DNA from: an uncultured Pseudomonadota bacterium
GTDB taxonomy: Bacteria > Pseudomonadota > Gammaproteobacteria > CAJXQU01
Assembly (NCBI GenBank): GCA_913058255.1
Contig: CAJXQU010000015.1
Location: 1 to 52,640, forward strand
Length of the DNA: 52,640 nt
Direction of reading: 5' to 3'
Notes under the pieces: model-generated
What the model saw: the letters and a program-made list of their open reading frames with translations, nothing else
Told to the model about the DNA's origin: nothing
The model's database searches: none
Part shown: piece by piece, positions 43,242 to 52,640 of the stretch
How the letters are laid out: each line of letters starts with the position of its first letter
Position numbering within the stretch: the stretch's first letter is position 1
Translations under genes and position numbers: made by a program

Positions 43242-44387
43242 TTAGCTTGCCAATATGTGTTGATAGTAATCAATGATGGCTACTTGCATTTTTTCAAGAC
43301 CAAACTGCGTACGAACATACTCTTTTAGCTCAATCGAATCCTGAATAGCTTTTTTAGGTTCATTCATTTGCTTTGACATTGATGCCACCAATGCATCGAC
43401 ATCCGAAGGCTTAAGCAATCTAGCGTCATAGCTACCAAAAATTTCAGGGATACCACCAACATTTGTGGTAATGAGAGGTACGCCCGCCGCTAACGCTTCC
43501 AAAACAATATATGGAAAAGATTCTGCCAATGAAGGTATCACAACACATCGACCTTGATTAAAAGCTTTTGTTGCAGGAAAAATCGGTGGAGATATCGTAA
43601 TCTGTTGTTGAATATTTAATTGCTTAATTCGTTGCTTAAAATAAGCTTCGTCAGGCCCAGAACCCGCCAGTAAAACTGTCAAAGACCGAGCTTGTTTTAA
43701 TATAGAAACCGCCTCTAACAATGTATCAATACCTTTGAGTTTTCTTATTTCCCCGATAAAAACAAAATCAAACTCAGTCTTGTCACCTGTCCATTGATCA
43801 AACTCAGTTTCGCTCAAGCCATTATGAATAACTTTTCGATCACAAGGTAAAGCTCCTAGTTTCGTCTCGTAAGTGTCGGCACTGTAGTTACTTTCAAAGA
43901 TCAAACCATTGGTGTGACGTTTTAAGTATTTTTCTAAATTGAGGAAAATAATCCCTGCTGGAGAGTTTGCTGCATAATGTAGTGACCCACCATGCGGTGT
44001 GTACACTGATTTGATTCCTAGGCGTGAACCCAAGATACGAGCATAGGCACCACCTTTTGCACCATGACCATGAATAATATTTGGCTTTTTTGCCCGAAAC
44101 AGAGCCGACACTTTTCGGGCAGTTGAAAAGTCTGAAAATGCTAAAGTTCTGCTAATCGGTAACCTTACAACGCCTAAAGAGCAGTAAGGTTTTAATTCAG
44201 TCAGCATCTGATCAGCAAATTCATCCTCAAGCTCAGAGTCACAAACGACTCCAACAGAGAGGCCTTTTTCACTTTGCCCTCGAATCAAATCACAGACATG
44301 CCTAAACACACCTCCTTTAGGAAGCCGGAAACAGTGAAGTACTTTAAGATTTGCAGCTAAGGCTAACGTTGGCTCTGTATGCGACAT
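43242..44387 (-). CDS. GT4-family glycosyltransferase
   Basis: Cytoplasmic retaining glycosyltransferase of 381 residues with a GT-B fold. KGGVFRHVCDLIRGQ near the N terminus, NIIHGHGAKGGAYARI in the acceptor domain, FDFVFIGEIRKLKGIDTLLEA opening the donor domain, and SLAESFPYIVLEALAAGVPLI (E-x7-E motif) are typical of GT4. It starts 27 bp before the deacetylase and is divergent from the initiating glycosylphosphotransferase, which points to exopolysaccharide synthesis. Sugar specificity is unknown. Confidence 0.92.
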   Translation of the reverse strand: MSHTEPTLALAANLKVLHCFRLPKGGVFRHVCDLIRGQSEKGLSVGVVCDSELEDEFADQMLTELKPYCSLGVVRLPISRTLAFSDFSTARKVSALFRAKKPNIIHGHGAKGGAYARILGSRLGIKSVYTPHGGSLHYAANSPAGIIFLNLEKYLKRHTNGLIFESNYSADTYETKLGALPCDRKVIHNGLSETEFDQWTGDKTEFDFVFIGEIRKLKGIDTLLEAVSILKQARSLTVLLAGSGPDEAYFKQRIKQLNIQQQITISPPIFPATKAFNQGRCVVIPSLAESFPYIVLEALAAGVPLITTNVGGIPEIFGSYDARLLKPSDVDALVASMSKQMNEPKKAIQDSIELKEYVRTQFGLEKMQVAIIDYYQHILAS

Positions 44388-44556
44388 TCGATGATTATAG
44401 TGCCAATAAACATAATATACTCATTTGTTAACACATGATTTTACACTTTATTAAGATTGCCGGTTTTGCCGTACTCGCTGTTTAATGTATCCTGCTATTC
44501 AGAGAGAAGAGAGAAAGGAAACAATAAGTTTAAATATAAGGATATCAGAACAACTC

Positions 44557-46041
44557 ATGGAATATAACAAAAGTAATAGTGACGCACCTCCAAAACCTAA
44601 TAGTAAAATTCACTTGCAAGGCTTAAAACATAGTGTTTCATTGTCTCCACGCATCGTTTCTGGCAGCGTCGCCGCACTGGATACTTTCATAATTTTTACG
44701 ACAGGCCTGATCATTTTTCATCTTTACCTCCCTGCCGATGCTCATACAGTCCTATCTCTGTATCTCGGTGCGATGGGCCTTTATAACTTATTAATACTGA
44801 TCTGCTTTTATAACACAGCGCTTTACAGCTTTCGGTCCTTAGGTCGTCCGCTAGCTCGGGTCGGTAAACTTTTGTTTCTAGGCTCTACCATGTTCAGTCT
44901 TCTTTTGACATTCGCCTTTGTTATAAAAATTACTGATGAATATTCTCGAGTCTGGGCTGTTAGTTGGTTTCTCATCTCATTAACCCTTATCATTTTATTG
45001 CGTTTTTGGGTCTATCAAACACTCCAGAAATGGGGAGCTGATAAAAAGATTTCTCGTAACATTGCTGTGATCGGTGCCGAAGAACATGGCATCCGATTGT
45101 TGGAAGTTATCAATGAAATGAAAGAACCCTGGATGCATGTCATCGGCGTTTTTGAAGATCGCTTTTCTCGTGTCCCATCGCACATTGAAGGTAGCCCTGT
45201 ATTGGGTAATGTTGATGATCTGATCGACTATGTGCAAGAACATCGAGTGGATGATGTCATTATCGCACTACCGTGGTCAGCTGAAGAAAGGATGCAGGAA
45301 ATCATAGAAAAACTTGAAGTCCTGCCTGTCGATATTCGCCTGTCTCCTGACATGATAGGTTTCACCTTATTAAACCATTCCTATTCCCATTACTGTGGTT
45401 TGCCTGTTTTAAACATTTCAGACAAACCAATATCCGGTTGGGATTACGTTGGAAAAATGATTTTTGATAAGACTCTTTCAACAATTATATTAATACTGAT
45501 CGCTCCTATCATGCTACTAATTGCCATCGGCATAAAGCTCGATAGCCCAGGCCCAGTCTTCTTTAAACAAAAGCGTTATGGTTTTAATAATCAATTGATT
45601 GAAGTGCTAAAGTTCCGTTCAATGCGGACTGATATGCAAGATGATAATGCAGAAAAACTGGCCACCAGAAATGACCCTCGTATAACAACACTAGGCGCTT
45701 TTCTACGAAGAACCAGTCTCGATGAGTTACCACAATTCATAAATGTTCTAAAAGGTGAAATGTCGATTGTTGGGCCAAGGCCACATGCAACCCGCGCAAA
45801 AGCTGCTGGCAAGCTCTATCAAGAGCAAGTAGCTAAATATGCCGTTCGACATAAGGTCATTCCTGGTATCACAGGCTGGGCGCAAGTCAATGGTTGGCGT
45901 GGTGAAACTGATACCGAAGAAAAAATAAAGAGACGAGTGGAACACGACTTATATTACATCTACAACTGGTCAATGTTGCTAGATATTAAGATTACTCTGC
46001 GGACCTTATTCGTATTCGTTAACTCAAAAAATGCTTACTAA
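44557..46041 (+). CDS. Polyprenyl glycosylphosphotransferase (WcaJ-like, undecaprenyl-phosphate glucose phosphotransferase)
   Basis: Membrane enzyme that starts repeat-unit assembly by moving a sugar-1-phosphate onto undecaprenyl phosphate. It has four N-terminal membrane helices (about 35-150), a CoA-binding-like Rossmann domain ([18 protein letters not shown]), one more hydrophobic re-entrant helix ([20 protein letters not shown]), and the catalytic domain with [30 protein letters not shown] and [11 protein letters not shown]. The frame opens at ATG 44485 without a ribosome-binding site; ATG 44557, with AAGGA about 14 bp upstream, gives 494 residues and is preferred, though not certain. It converges on rnfC with a 21-bp gap. 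Confidence 0.92.
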   Translation: MEYNKSNSDAPPKPNSKIHLQGLKHSVSLSPRIVSGSVAALDTFIIFTTGLIIFHLYLPADAHTVLSLYLGAMGLYNLLILICFYNTALYSFRSLGRPLARVGKLLFLGSTMFSLLLTFAFVIKITDEYSRVWAVSWFLISLTLIILLRFWVYQTLQKWGADKKISRNIAVIGAEEHGIRLLEVINEMKEPWMHVIGVFEDRFSRVPSHIEGSPVLGNVDDLIDYVQEHRVDDVIIALPWSAEERMQEIIEKLEVLPVDIRLSPDMIGFTLLNHSYSHYCGLPVLNISDKPISGWDYVGKMIFDKTLSTIILILIAPIMLLIAIGIKLDSPGPVFFKQKRYGFNNQLIEVLKFRSMRTDMQDDNAEKLATRNDPRITTLGAFLRRTSLDELPQFINVLKGEMSIVGPRPHATRAKAAGKLYQEQVAKYAVRHKVIPGITGWAQVNGWRGETDTEEKIKRRVEHDLYYIYNWSMLLDIKITLRTLFVFVNSKNAY

Positions 46042-46062
46042 TAACTGACCCGTTTTTGGTTC

Positions 46063-47562
46063 TCATTTCTTACGCTTAGATTTTGCTCGCTGAATAGCAG
46101 CGAGCACTTCATCTTGTAAACTTTCCTTTTTTAAACTTTGTCTCGATTTTTTCTGTTTTGATTCAAGTTTTTCATTCTTTTCTCGTTCTAAACGACGAAG
46201 ACGAGCAAGGTATCTTGCTTTACTTATTTCTGCTCGTGCAGCGATCGCTTTCTGTTCATTTATCAGATATTTTGCTTGCTGAAAGTTCTTTACTAGCGGA
46301 ATATGGCTAGGACAAACATGATCGCAACAAGCACATTCTATACAGTTAAATAATCGATAATCCTTGAGTGATTCATATTCTGAACACTTTGCCAGTGCAA
46401 CCAACATTTGCGGTTGTAATTGTTCAGGACAGACTTCAACGCAATCACCACAACGAATGCAGCTCGACTCAGTTTGCTCTTCAACTTCAGGCCGTAACAA
46501 AACACAATTTGTTTTTTTAAGAATAGGTACTTCTGTGGACTTAAGCCTTTTACCCATCATACTGCCGCCAAAACTGATCCGTTGTTCTGATAGTGTTTTT
46601 TTTAGGCAATGTTCTAATAGGTCCCCAGCTTTTGTACCATTTAAAACTTCGATATTTTGTGTATTTACACCTGTTCCAGCGATGGTAACTACTCGCGAGA
46701 TCAGTGACTCACCTAAAAGAACAGCCCTAGAAATTGCGACCGTTGTTGCAACGTTCAGCACTAACACTCCTGTTTGAATAGGCAAGCCATGTGCAGGCAC
46801 CCACTTTCCAGTAAGCGTTCTGATCAACTGTTTTTCCGCCCCAGCAGGGTAAATCGTAGGAACTTTCACAACTTCAAAATCTAATGCCGATGGATCATTT
46901 TCAACTGCGGAAACAAGTCTCGTATATGCCTCTGGCATATCAGACTCCACAGCTAGATAAACTTTTTTTGCAGCCGTTATTTTTTGCAGAACTTTCGAAC
47001 CCGCGATGACTTCCTCAGCACTTTCTCTAATAACGTGATCATCACAACTAATGTAGGGTTCACATTCAACTCCATTTATGACGAGTGTTTCTACCTTTTC
47101 ATCAGCTGCTTCGATTACTTTGACTTGAGAAGGAAATCCAGCCCCTCCCATTCCGATAATACCCGCTTCGCCAATTCTTGCTTCAAGCTCTTCAGCTGTC
47201 GCCATTAAATAATTCAGTACAGGCATTTTCTCAAACCAACGATCATAACCATCGGTTTTGACAACAATACAACGAGTTAATAAACCACTTTCTTTACTGC
47301 AATATTGACCAATGTCATCAATTATTCCGGAACTTGAAGCATGGATATTACTACTGACATATGAGCCTGATTTTGCGATCCGTTGCCCTTTTAAAACTTG
47401 CTCGCCAATCTCGACGACAGGAATGGAGGCTGTCCCAATCTGTTGTTCCAAAGGAAAAATCAAATACTCAGGAATAAATGGTGAATCAATTTTCTGATCA
47501 GACGTTAGATGTTTAAAACTCTCAAGTTTTAAACCGCCGGGAAATCGATACAAACTAGTCAT
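46063..47562 (-). CDS. rnfC: Rnf electron transport complex subunit RnfC
   Basis: Peripheral subunit of the ion-pumping ferredoxin:NAD oxidoreductase, carrying flavin/NADH-binding and two 4Fe-4S clusters. The 499-residue protein has FMN/NADH-type [32 protein letters not shown] and NVATTVAI. Ferredoxin motifs are [12 protein letters not shown] (about 366-377) and [12 protein letters not shown] (about 406-417), and it ends in a Lys/Arg/Glu-rich tail. It overlaps rnfB by 4 bp. In most gammaproteobacteria rnfD, rnfG, rnfE and nth follow; here the next gene is the convergent glycosylphosphotransferase. Confidence 0.95.
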   Translation of the reverse strand: MTSLYRFPGGLKLESFKHLTSDQKIDSPFIPEYLIFPLEQQIGTASIPVVEIGEQVLKGQRIAKSGSYVSSNIHASSSGIIDDIGQYCSKESGLLTRCIVVKTDGYDRWFEKMPVLNYLMATAEELEARIGEAGIIGMGGAGFPSQVKVIEAADEKVETLVINGVECEPYISCDDHVIRESAEEVIAGSKVLQKITAAKKVYLAVESDMPEAYTRLVSAVENDPSALDFEVVKVPTIYPAGAEKQLIRTLTGKWVPAHGLPIQTGVLVLNVATTVAISRAVLLGESLISRVVTIAGTGVNTQNIEVLNGTKAGDLLEHCLKKTLSEQRISFGGSMMGKRLKSTEVPILKKTNCVLLRPEVEEQTESSCIRCGDCVEVCPEQLQPQMLVALAKCSEYESLKDYRLFNCIECACCDHVCPSHIPLVKNFQQAKYLINEQKAIAARAEISKARYLARLRRLEREKNEKLESKQKKSRQSLKKESLQDEVLAAIQRAKSKRKK

Positions 47563-47981
47563 GCTCGGTCATCATTGTCGTGTGGCAAGACCAGATCAAT
47601 ACAATCAACTGGACAGGGAGGTAGACAAAGTTCACAGCCCGTACAGAACTCGGAAATAACCGTATGCATTTGTTTTGTCGCACCGATAATGGCATCAACC
47701 GGACAAGCCTGAATACACTTTGTACAACCGATACATTGATCTTCATCGATTACGGCTAACCGGAAAGGTCGATACACCCCATGTTCAGGATTCAGCGGTA
47801 CGGATTCTCGGCCTAATAAATTCGCCAGTTGGTCTATGACGAACTGACCTCCCGGTGGGCATTGATTGATCTCCGCTTGGCCTTGGCTGATCGCTTCAGC
47901 ATAAGGCCGACAGGCATCGTAGTTACACTCTCCGCACTGTGTCTGTGGCAATAGTGCATCAATATGATCAACTAGCTGCAT
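47559..47981 (-). CDS. rnfB: RnfB iron-sulfur subunit lacking its membrane anchor
   Basis: Fe-S subunit of 140 residues. It has the N-terminal 4Fe-4S domain ([19 protein letters not shown] with INQCPPGG) and two ferredoxin-type clusters ([24 protein letters not shown]). Typical RnfB has about 190 residues with an N-terminal membrane helix; here the protein begins only about 14 residues before the first cluster. An in-frame TAA lies two codons upstream of the ATG and no hydrophobic segment is encoded in the 66-bp gap to rnfA, so the short form is what the sequence says. It overlaps rnfC by 4 bp. Confidence 0.93.
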   Translation of the reverse strand: MQLVDHIDALLPQTQCGECNYDACRPYAEAISQGQAEINQCPPGGQFVIDQLANLLGRESVPLNPEHGVYRPFRLAVIDEDQCIGCTKCIQACPVDAIIGATKQMHTVISEFCTGCELCLPPCPVDCIDLVLPHDNDDRA

Positions 47982-48047
47982 ACATTATTTACTATTTTTT
48001 AGTGTTCGTTTAATCATGACAGGTACACTCTTAAAATGTATCCAGAG

Positions 48048-48626
48048 TTAAAAGCCTGAAAAGGCCATGGATAAAATACCCAAGCTAATCAAGTTGATCG
48101 GTATACCTTGAGACCATTCTGGTATATCAGCCAACTCCAGTCGTTCACGCAAGCCTGCAAACAAGATCAGCGCAAGACCAAAGCCCACAGATATTCCAAG
48201 ACCAAATACACATGCCATCCAAATGGATTTTACACTCTCCAACGTCAACAAGACCACGGATAGTACTGAGCAATTGAGCATCAATAAGGGTAAGAATATC
48301 CCATACCGTTCAAATAAATCTGATGACTTATTTTTTAATAACCAATACAAAGATTGCAGTAAAAGAATGAGCACAAACGGTAAGATAATCAGTTTCAGGC
48401 TTATCAATTCAAACGGCACTAATAAGTAGTGATAGAGCAAATAACCGATCAGTGCAGCACTTGTCATTACGACTGCGCTAACGAGTCCTAACCCCACGGC
48501 AACATCAATCTTACGTGATCCTGCTAATAGTGGACAAAGCGCTAACTGCGACTCCAGAACTAAATTATTAACCAGAACAGCGCTAAGAAAAACAACACTC
48601 GCACTCTGTTCTACACCCATGATCAT
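48048..48626 (-). CDS. rnfA: Rnf electron transport complex membrane subunit RnfA
   Basis: Integral membrane subunit of 192 residues with six hydrophobic segments, homologous to NqrE. Features are [20 protein letters not shown] near the N terminus, with the Asn-Asn and Cys characteristic of RnfA/NqrE (the cysteines coordinate a membrane Fe-S centre in the family). [14 protein letters not shown] near residues 114-127 is the matching second motif. The C-terminal [20 protein letters not shown] is also typical. It overlaps the metG stop by 4 bp, so the rnf genes are read from the metG transcript. Confidence 0.92.
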   Translation of the reverse strand: MIMGVEQSASVVFLSAVLVNNLVLESQLALCPLLAGSRKIDVAVGLGLVSAVVMTSAALIGYLLYHYLLVPFELISLKLIILPFVLILLLQSLYWLLKNKSSDLFERYGIFLPLLMLNCSVLSVVLLTLESVKSIWMACVFGLGISVGFGLALILFAGLRERLELADIPEWSQGIPINLISLGILSMAFSGF

Positions 48627-50653
48627 TTTATTCGCATACCGAGCTTTGCACCTTCGTCAGGATGCAGCACAAACAGATCGTCACCACCAGGCCCAGCGGC
48701 CAATACCATGCCTTCAGACATTCCAAAACGCATTTTCCTTGGCGCAAGATTCGCTACCATCACCGTCAGTTTTCCTTCTAACTCTTCGGGTTGATAGGCT
48801 GATTTAATACCCGCAAAAACATTACGCTCTTCACCAATATCCAATGTTAATTGCAATAGCTTATCGGCACCTTCGACATGTTGAGCCTTAATTATTTTTG
48901 CAACTCTTAGATCAATTTTCGCAAAGTCATCAAAACTAATTTCATTTGCAATCGGGTTCTTAGCCAACACCTCAGACACTGTTTTTTGTTGCGCGACCTG
49001 AATTGTTTGTTTGCTATCTTCGATCATAGCGTTGATGTGTTTTTCTTCGACACGCGTCATCAATGGTTTGAATTTATTGATCGGGTGTTCAACTAACAAC
49101 TGATCAACTGTATTCCAAGTCATCGGCTCTATGTTCAGAAAAATCTCTGATTTTTCTGCCATCACGGGCAGTACTGGTTTTAAATAATTGATCAAAATTT
49201 TGAAGCAATTTAAACCCGTAGTACAGATTGCTTGTAGCTCCGCATCAGCACCTTCTTGCTTAGCAACCACCCAAGGCTTTCTATCATCAATATATTGATT
49301 AACTTGATCAGCCAAGCTCATAATCTCACGCATCGCCCGCGAGTACTCACGACCTTCGTAGGCCAGCCCGATGCTTTCTCCCGCCTTGACCATCGTTGTG
49401 ATCAGTTCTGAGTTTTCGACTTCTGCACCGAGTTTGCCGTCAAAGCGTTTACTAATAAAGCCAGCGCAGCGACTTGCTATATTCACGACCTTACCAACCA
49501 GATCCGAGTTCACCCGCGCTTGAAAGTCGTCCATGCTCAGATCAAGATCATCGATACCGCTACTCAATTTTCCAGCAAAATAATAACGTAAATATTCAGG
49601 ATCAAGATGTTCAAGATAAGTACGCGCCATGATAAACGTGCCACGTGACTTTGACATTTTTTGCCCATTCACTGTCAAGAAGCCATGCGCGTAGATCGCC
49701 GTTGGTGTACGAAAACCTGAACCGGCTAGAACCGCCGGCCAGAATAAGCCGTGAAAACGGATAATATCTTTACCAATAAAATGATACAGCTCAGCATCAC
49801 TATCTGCCGTAAGATAATCATCAAATTCTAATCCATCGGTCTTTTCACAAAGATTTTTGAAGCTAGCAAAATAACCCATGGGGGCATCCAGCCAGACATA
49901 AAAATACTTACCCGGCGCATCTGGAATTTCAAAACCAAAATAGGGTTTGTCACGTGAAATATCCCAATCGTTCAGGCCGATCTCAAACCATTCCTCCAGC
50001 TTGTTGGCGACTTCCGGTTGCAAATGCCCGGCCTTCATCCAATCTTTTAACATTGCATCAAAATCGGTCAGTTTAAAGAAAAAATGCTCAGAATCTTTTT
50101 CGATCGGCGTTGCTCCGCTGACCACAGACTTAGGATTTTTTAATTCTGTAGAATCATACGTCGCTCCACAGACTTCACAATTATCGCCATATTGATCATC
50201 AGCACCACATTTAGGACACTCACCTTTTATGTAGCGATCGGGCAAGAACATTTCTTTTTCTGGATCATAAGCCTGACTAATCACTCGACGATCAATGTGA
50301 CCCGCTTCTCTTAATTTAAGATAGATCGTTTCGGCTAACTCTTTATTTTCTGATGAATGCGTGCTGTGATAATTATCAAAATCCACAGAAAAATCAGCAA
50401 AATCGCGTTGATGTTGATCGCTGATCTGTTCAATCAATTGTTCTGGCGTTATACCATCTTGCTGAGCACGCAGCATGATCGGCGTACCGTGTGCATCATC
50501 CGCACATACGTAATAACTAACATGGCCACGCATCTTCTGATAACGAACCCAGATGTCCGTCTGAATATATTCGACAAGGTGTCCAAGATGGATCGGGCCA
50601 TTGGCATAGGGAAGCGCGCTAGTAACTAAGATTTTTCGTTGTTTTTTTGTCAT
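48623..50653 (-). CDS. metG: Methionyl-tRNA synthetase MetG
   Basis: Class I aminoacyl-tRNA synthetase that charges tRNA-Met; 676 residues. It shows the HIGH-type motif HLGH in [18 protein letters not shown], the zinc-knuckle cysteines ([18 protein letters not shown]), KMSKSRG, the anticodon-binding helical domain, and the C-terminal tRNA-binding OB domain ([20 protein letters not shown]). It is divergent from mrp with a 108-bp gap, the arrangement found in many gammaproteobacteria, and is followed by rnfA. Confidence 0.98.
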   Translation of the reverse strand: MTKKQRKILVTSALPYANGPIHLGHLVEYIQTDIWVRYQKMRGHVSYYVCADDAHGTPIMLRAQQDGITPEQLIEQISDQHQRDFADFSVDFDNYHSTHSSENKELAETIYLKLREAGHIDRRVISQAYDPEKEMFLPDRYIKGECPKCGADDQYGDNCEVCGATYDSTELKNPKSVVSGATPIEKDSEHFFFKLTDFDAMLKDWMKAGHLQPEVANKLEEWFEIGLNDWDISRDKPYFGFEIPDAPGKYFYVWLDAPMGYFASFKNLCEKTDGLEFDDYLTADSDAELYHFIGKDIIRFHGLFWPAVLAGSGFRTPTAIYAHGFLTVNGQKMSKSRGTFIMARTYLEHLDPEYLRYYFAGKLSSGIDDLDLSMDDFQARVNSDLVGKVVNIASRCAGFISKRFDGKLGAEVENSELITTMVKAGESIGLAYEGREYSRAMREIMSLADQVNQYIDDRKPWVVAKQEGADAELQAICTTGLNCFKILINYLKPVLPVMAEKSEIFLNIEPMTWNTVDQLLVEHPINKFKPLMTRVEEKHINAMIEDSKQTIQVAQQKTVSEVLAKNPIANEISFDDFAKIDLRVAKIIKAQHVEGADKLLQLTLDIGEERNVFAGIKSAYQPEELEGKLTVMVANLAPRKMRFGMSEGMVLAAGPGGDDLFVLHPDEGAKLGMRIK

Positions 50654-50761
50654 TTTTTAAACTATTCTGAAATTTGTGCCTAAGGTATCACGTCGACGCG
50701 CGCTCATGAAAGTAATTGGTGTAGAATGTCGCCATTATTTAAACGTTAAGAAACTATTTTT

Positions 50762-51856
50762 ATGTCTGAAATATCAAAAGATCTGGTTAACTCTATTTTA
50801 TCCAGTTATACCGTTCCTTACCTCGAAATTGACCCGATCTCAGGAAACCTGGTTAAGGATTTATCGATCAGCGAAAACCTCATCAAACTTGAACTTGAGT
50901 TGGGAATACCCGTTGAAGGCATTCAACATGTGATATCTAAAGACCTGAACGCTCTTATCAAGCAGTACACCTCTGCTACCGACGTTATTATTAATATCAG
51001 TTCAAAAATTAGAGCTCATGCATTTCAAAAGAATGTAAATGCTCTTAAAGGTGTGAAGAACGTCATTGCCGTTGGTTCAGGTAAAGGCGGTGTAGGTAAA
51101 TCAACCCTTTCCGTCAACCTTGCGCTAGCCCTGCACAAAGAGGGTGCAAAAGTGGGCATGATGGATGCCGATATTTATGGTCCTAGCTTACCAACCATGC
51201 TCGGTGCGCATGGCAAAGCAGAGTCTAAAGATGGAAAAACAGTTGACCCGTTACAAAGTCACGGAATTCAAAGTATTTCTATGGGAAATATGACGGACTC
51301 TGATGATACTCCTGTCATTTGGCGTGGTCCGATGGCGACATCAGCCATGCAACAGTTAATCAATGATGCTAACTGGGATAACCTCGATTACCTGATCATT
51401 GATTTACCACCTGGCACCGGTGATATCCAGCTCACTCTTTGTCAGAAGATTCCTGTCACGGGTGCCGTTATTGTCACAACACCACAAGATATTGCTTTGA
51501 TCGACGCTAATAAAGCTTTAAAAATGTTTGAACAGGTTTCTGTTTCTGTATTAGGGATCGTCGAAAATATGAGTACGCATGTTTGTTCAAACTGTGGTCA
51601 TGAAGAAGCCATTTTCGGAACGGGTGGTGGCGAGACGATGTCTGAACGTTATGATGTTCCGCTACTGGGTCAGATCCCTTTAGCTGCTCAAGTAAGAGAA
51701 GCCGTAGATAATGGCGAACCCACCGTTGTTTCTGATCCGAACTCACCGATCACTGCGACATTCTTAGAAGTCGCCCGACAAGTGGCGGCTCAAGTTTCAA
51801 GAAAGCCCAAAAACTTAGCGCTAAATATGCCTAAAATCGTTATCGAAAATAAATAA
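50762..51856 (+). CDS. mrp: Fe-S cluster carrier ATPase Mrp (ApbC)
   Basis: P-loop NTPase that binds and delivers Fe-S clusters. The 364-residue protein has an N-terminal MIP18/DUF59-like region (about 1-88), the deviant Walker [48 protein letters not shown], and the cluster-binding Cys pair CSNCGH. ATG 50762 lies just after an AT-rich leader without a strong ribosome-binding site. Twelve base pairs separate it from dcd. Confidence 0.96.
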   Translation: MSEISKDLVNSILSSYTVPYLEIDPISGNLVKDLSISENLIKLELELGIPVEGIQHVISKDLNALIKQYTSATDVIINISSKIRAHAFQKNVNALKGVKNVIAVGSGKGGVGKSTLSVNLALALHKEGAKVGMMDADIYGPSLPTMLGAHGKAESKDGKTVDPLQSHGIQSISMGNMTDSDDTPVIWRGPMATSAMQQLINDANWDNLDYLIIDLPPGTGDIQLTLCQKIPVTGAVIVTTPQDIALIDANKALKMFEQVSVSVLGIVENMSTHVCSNCGHEEAIFGTGGGETMSERYDVPLLGQIPLAAQVREAVDNGEPTVVSDPNSPITATFLEVARQVAAQVSRKPKNLALNMPKIVIENK

Positions 51857-51867
51857 GAGATTCAAGA

Positions 51868-52434
51868 ATGAGTATTAAGTCTGATAAATGGATCCGCCGC
51901 ATGGTGGCCGAACAAAACATGATAGAACCTTTCGAGTCTGATCAGATCAGAGAAGGTGAGAATGGCCGTGTCATTTCCTATGGTACATCGAGCTATGGTT
52001 ATGATATCCGCTGCTCTGATGAATTTAAGATATTCACCAACATCAATTCAGCCGTTGTTGATCCTAAGGCATTTGATCCTGATAGCTTTGTGGACATCCA
52101 ATCAGATGTCTGCATCATTCCTCCTAATTCGTTTGCTTTAGCAAGAACTGTTGAGTATTTTCGTATCCCGCGTGATGTATTAACAATTTGCCTCGGCAAG
52201 TCTACTTATGCTCGATGTGGTATAATCGTCAATGTTACACCACTAGAACCTGAGTGGGAGGGGCATGTTACATTGGAGTTTTCCAATACAACGCCGCTTC
52301 CAGCTAAAATTTATGCCAATGAAGGAGTTGCACAGGTCTTATTCCTAGGTTCGGATGAGATATGTGAAACATCTTACAAAGACAGAAATGGTAAGTATCA
52401 GGGGCAAACAGGAGTAACTGTCCCTAAATTGTAA
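51868..52434 (+). CDS. dcd: dCTP deaminase Dcd
   Basis: Deaminates dCTP to dUTP, the main dUMP source for thymidylate in many Gram-negative bacteria. The 188-residue length is exact for the family. Visible are [34 protein letters not shown], the [10 protein letters not shown] active-site loop, [20 protein letters not shown] with the catalytic Glu, and [12 protein letters not shown] at the C terminus. It follows mrp closely, probably in one operon. Confidence 0.97.
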   Translation: MSIKSDKWIRRMVAEQNMIEPFESDQIREGENGRVISYGTSSYGYDIRCSDEFKIFTNINSAVVDPKAFDPDSFVDIQSDVCIIPPNSFALARTVEYFRIPRDVLTICLGKSTYARCGIIVNVTPLEPEWEGHVTLEFSNTTPLPAKIYANEGVAQVLFLGSDEICETSYKDRNGKYQGQTGVTVPKL

Positions 52435-52488
52435 CTTAAAGAACAGTAAATTTATCTTTTAACTATAAAGTCTCTCAAAGGGGGAGCC

Positions 52489-52640
52489 ATGAAAAAAATT
52501 ATTTCCTTACTACTTATCTCTGCAGCACTGATCTTTGCTGGTTGTGATAAAGCAAAAGATGCTGCAGATTCTGCTGCAAGTACTGCTAAAGATGCGGCTT
52601 CAAGTGCTGTAGATGCAACTAAAGATGCGGCTTCAAGTGC
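52489..52640 (+). CDS. Small Ala-rich repeat lipoprotein, 5' part
   Basis: The first 50 codons of a lipoprotein, cut by the window end. Signal peptide MKKIISLLLISAALIFAGC has lipobox IFAGC (Cys 19). The mature part is a run of DAA/SAA/KDAASS units with an 11-residue period, likely an amphipathic helix in the periplasm, similar in style to small stress-related Ala-rich lipoproteins. GGGGGAG just before ATG 52489 is a strong ribosome-binding site. Function unknown. Confidence 0.8.
   Translation, partial: MKKIISLLLISAALIFAGCDKAKDAADSAASTAKDAASSAVDATKDAASS
52587..52640 (+). repeat. 33-bp tandem repeat at the contig end
   Basis: A 21-base block ending in GGCTTCAAGTGC occurs at 52587-52607 and again at 52620-52640, a 33-bp period that encodes the 11-residue KDAASS repeat. 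The window ends on the last base of the second copy, as expected if assembly stopped in a repeat array longer than what is seen. Confidence 0.85.

Noticed and set aside
47982-48047. Frameshift or missed start explaining the short RnfB
   Set aside because: An in-frame TAA lies two codons before the ATG and no frame of the gap encodes a hydrophobic helix.
1-52640. tRNA or rRNA genes, CRISPR arrays, insertion sequences or prophage
   Set aside because: No cloverleaf-like sequence, spaced direct-repeat array, transposase or phage gene was recognised; XerC is the chromosomal housekeeping recombinase.

Overview
The window looks like one contig from a shotgun assembly of a moderately AT-rich gammaproteobacterium. 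Three conserved gammaproteobacterial blocks support this: surA-pdxA-rsmA at the left, dapF-DUF484-xerC near 40 kb, and dcd-mrp-metG-rnf at the right. I cannot name the genus. The first 49 bases are an unremoved Nextera-type sequencing adapter, not genomic DNA, and they create a false start for the truncated surA. The right edge stops inside a 33-bp tandem repeat in a lipoprotein gene.

Layout: 0-5 kb (+) holds surA (3' part), pdxA, rsmA and a two-gene TRAP permease (dctQ-dctM) without its binding protein. The TRAP pair is flanked by two intergenic regions carrying related clusters of DnaA boxes, a possible replication-origin-like or DnaA-titrating arrangement. From 5.1 to 31.6 kb almost everything is on the minus strand and concerns type IV filament machinery. 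Read in transcription order it contains histidine kinase, stand-alone receiver, GGDEF-EAL protein, a STAS-MshEN-GspE ATPase, GspF, five (pseudo)pilins in G-H-I-J-K order, a PilM-N-O-P-secretin set, then an MSHA set (mshI, I2, J, K, L, M, N, E, G) and aroE. One oppositely oriented gene for a VPLPA-CTERM exported protein sits among the pilin and ATPase genes. Two assembly platforms and two ATPase/platform pairs therefore share one pilin set. Several parts connect to c-di-GMP: a GGDEF-EAL enzyme and two ATPases with MshEN-type c-di-GMP-binding repeats.

31.8-36.9 kb: carboxynorspermidine decarboxylase (nspC) diverges from clpB, which has a heat-shock-type promoter candidate; an unrecognised membrane-anchored protein and a SlyD-like isomerase follow. 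36.9-39.7 kb (-): lpoA and an auxin-efflux-family carrier. 39.7-42.2 kb (+): dapF, DUF484 and xerC. 42.2-46.0 kb: exopolysaccharide genes (deacetylase, GT4 glycosyltransferase, polyprenyl glycosylphosphotransferase) occupy the place where rnfD, rnfG, rnfE and nth would be expected after rnfC. 46.1-48.6 kb (-): rnfC, an anchor-less rnfB and rnfA only. 48.6-52.6 kb: metG (-), mrp, dcd and the start of the repeat lipoprotein (+).

The most interesting candidates are the signalling-linked hybrid T2SS/MSHA locus with its STAS-fused ATPase, acidic calcium-loop pseudopilin and DNRLRE-tipped pseudopilin; the paired DnaA-box regions; and the reduced rnfABC module. No tRNA, rRNA, CRISPR array or insertion sequence was recognised.
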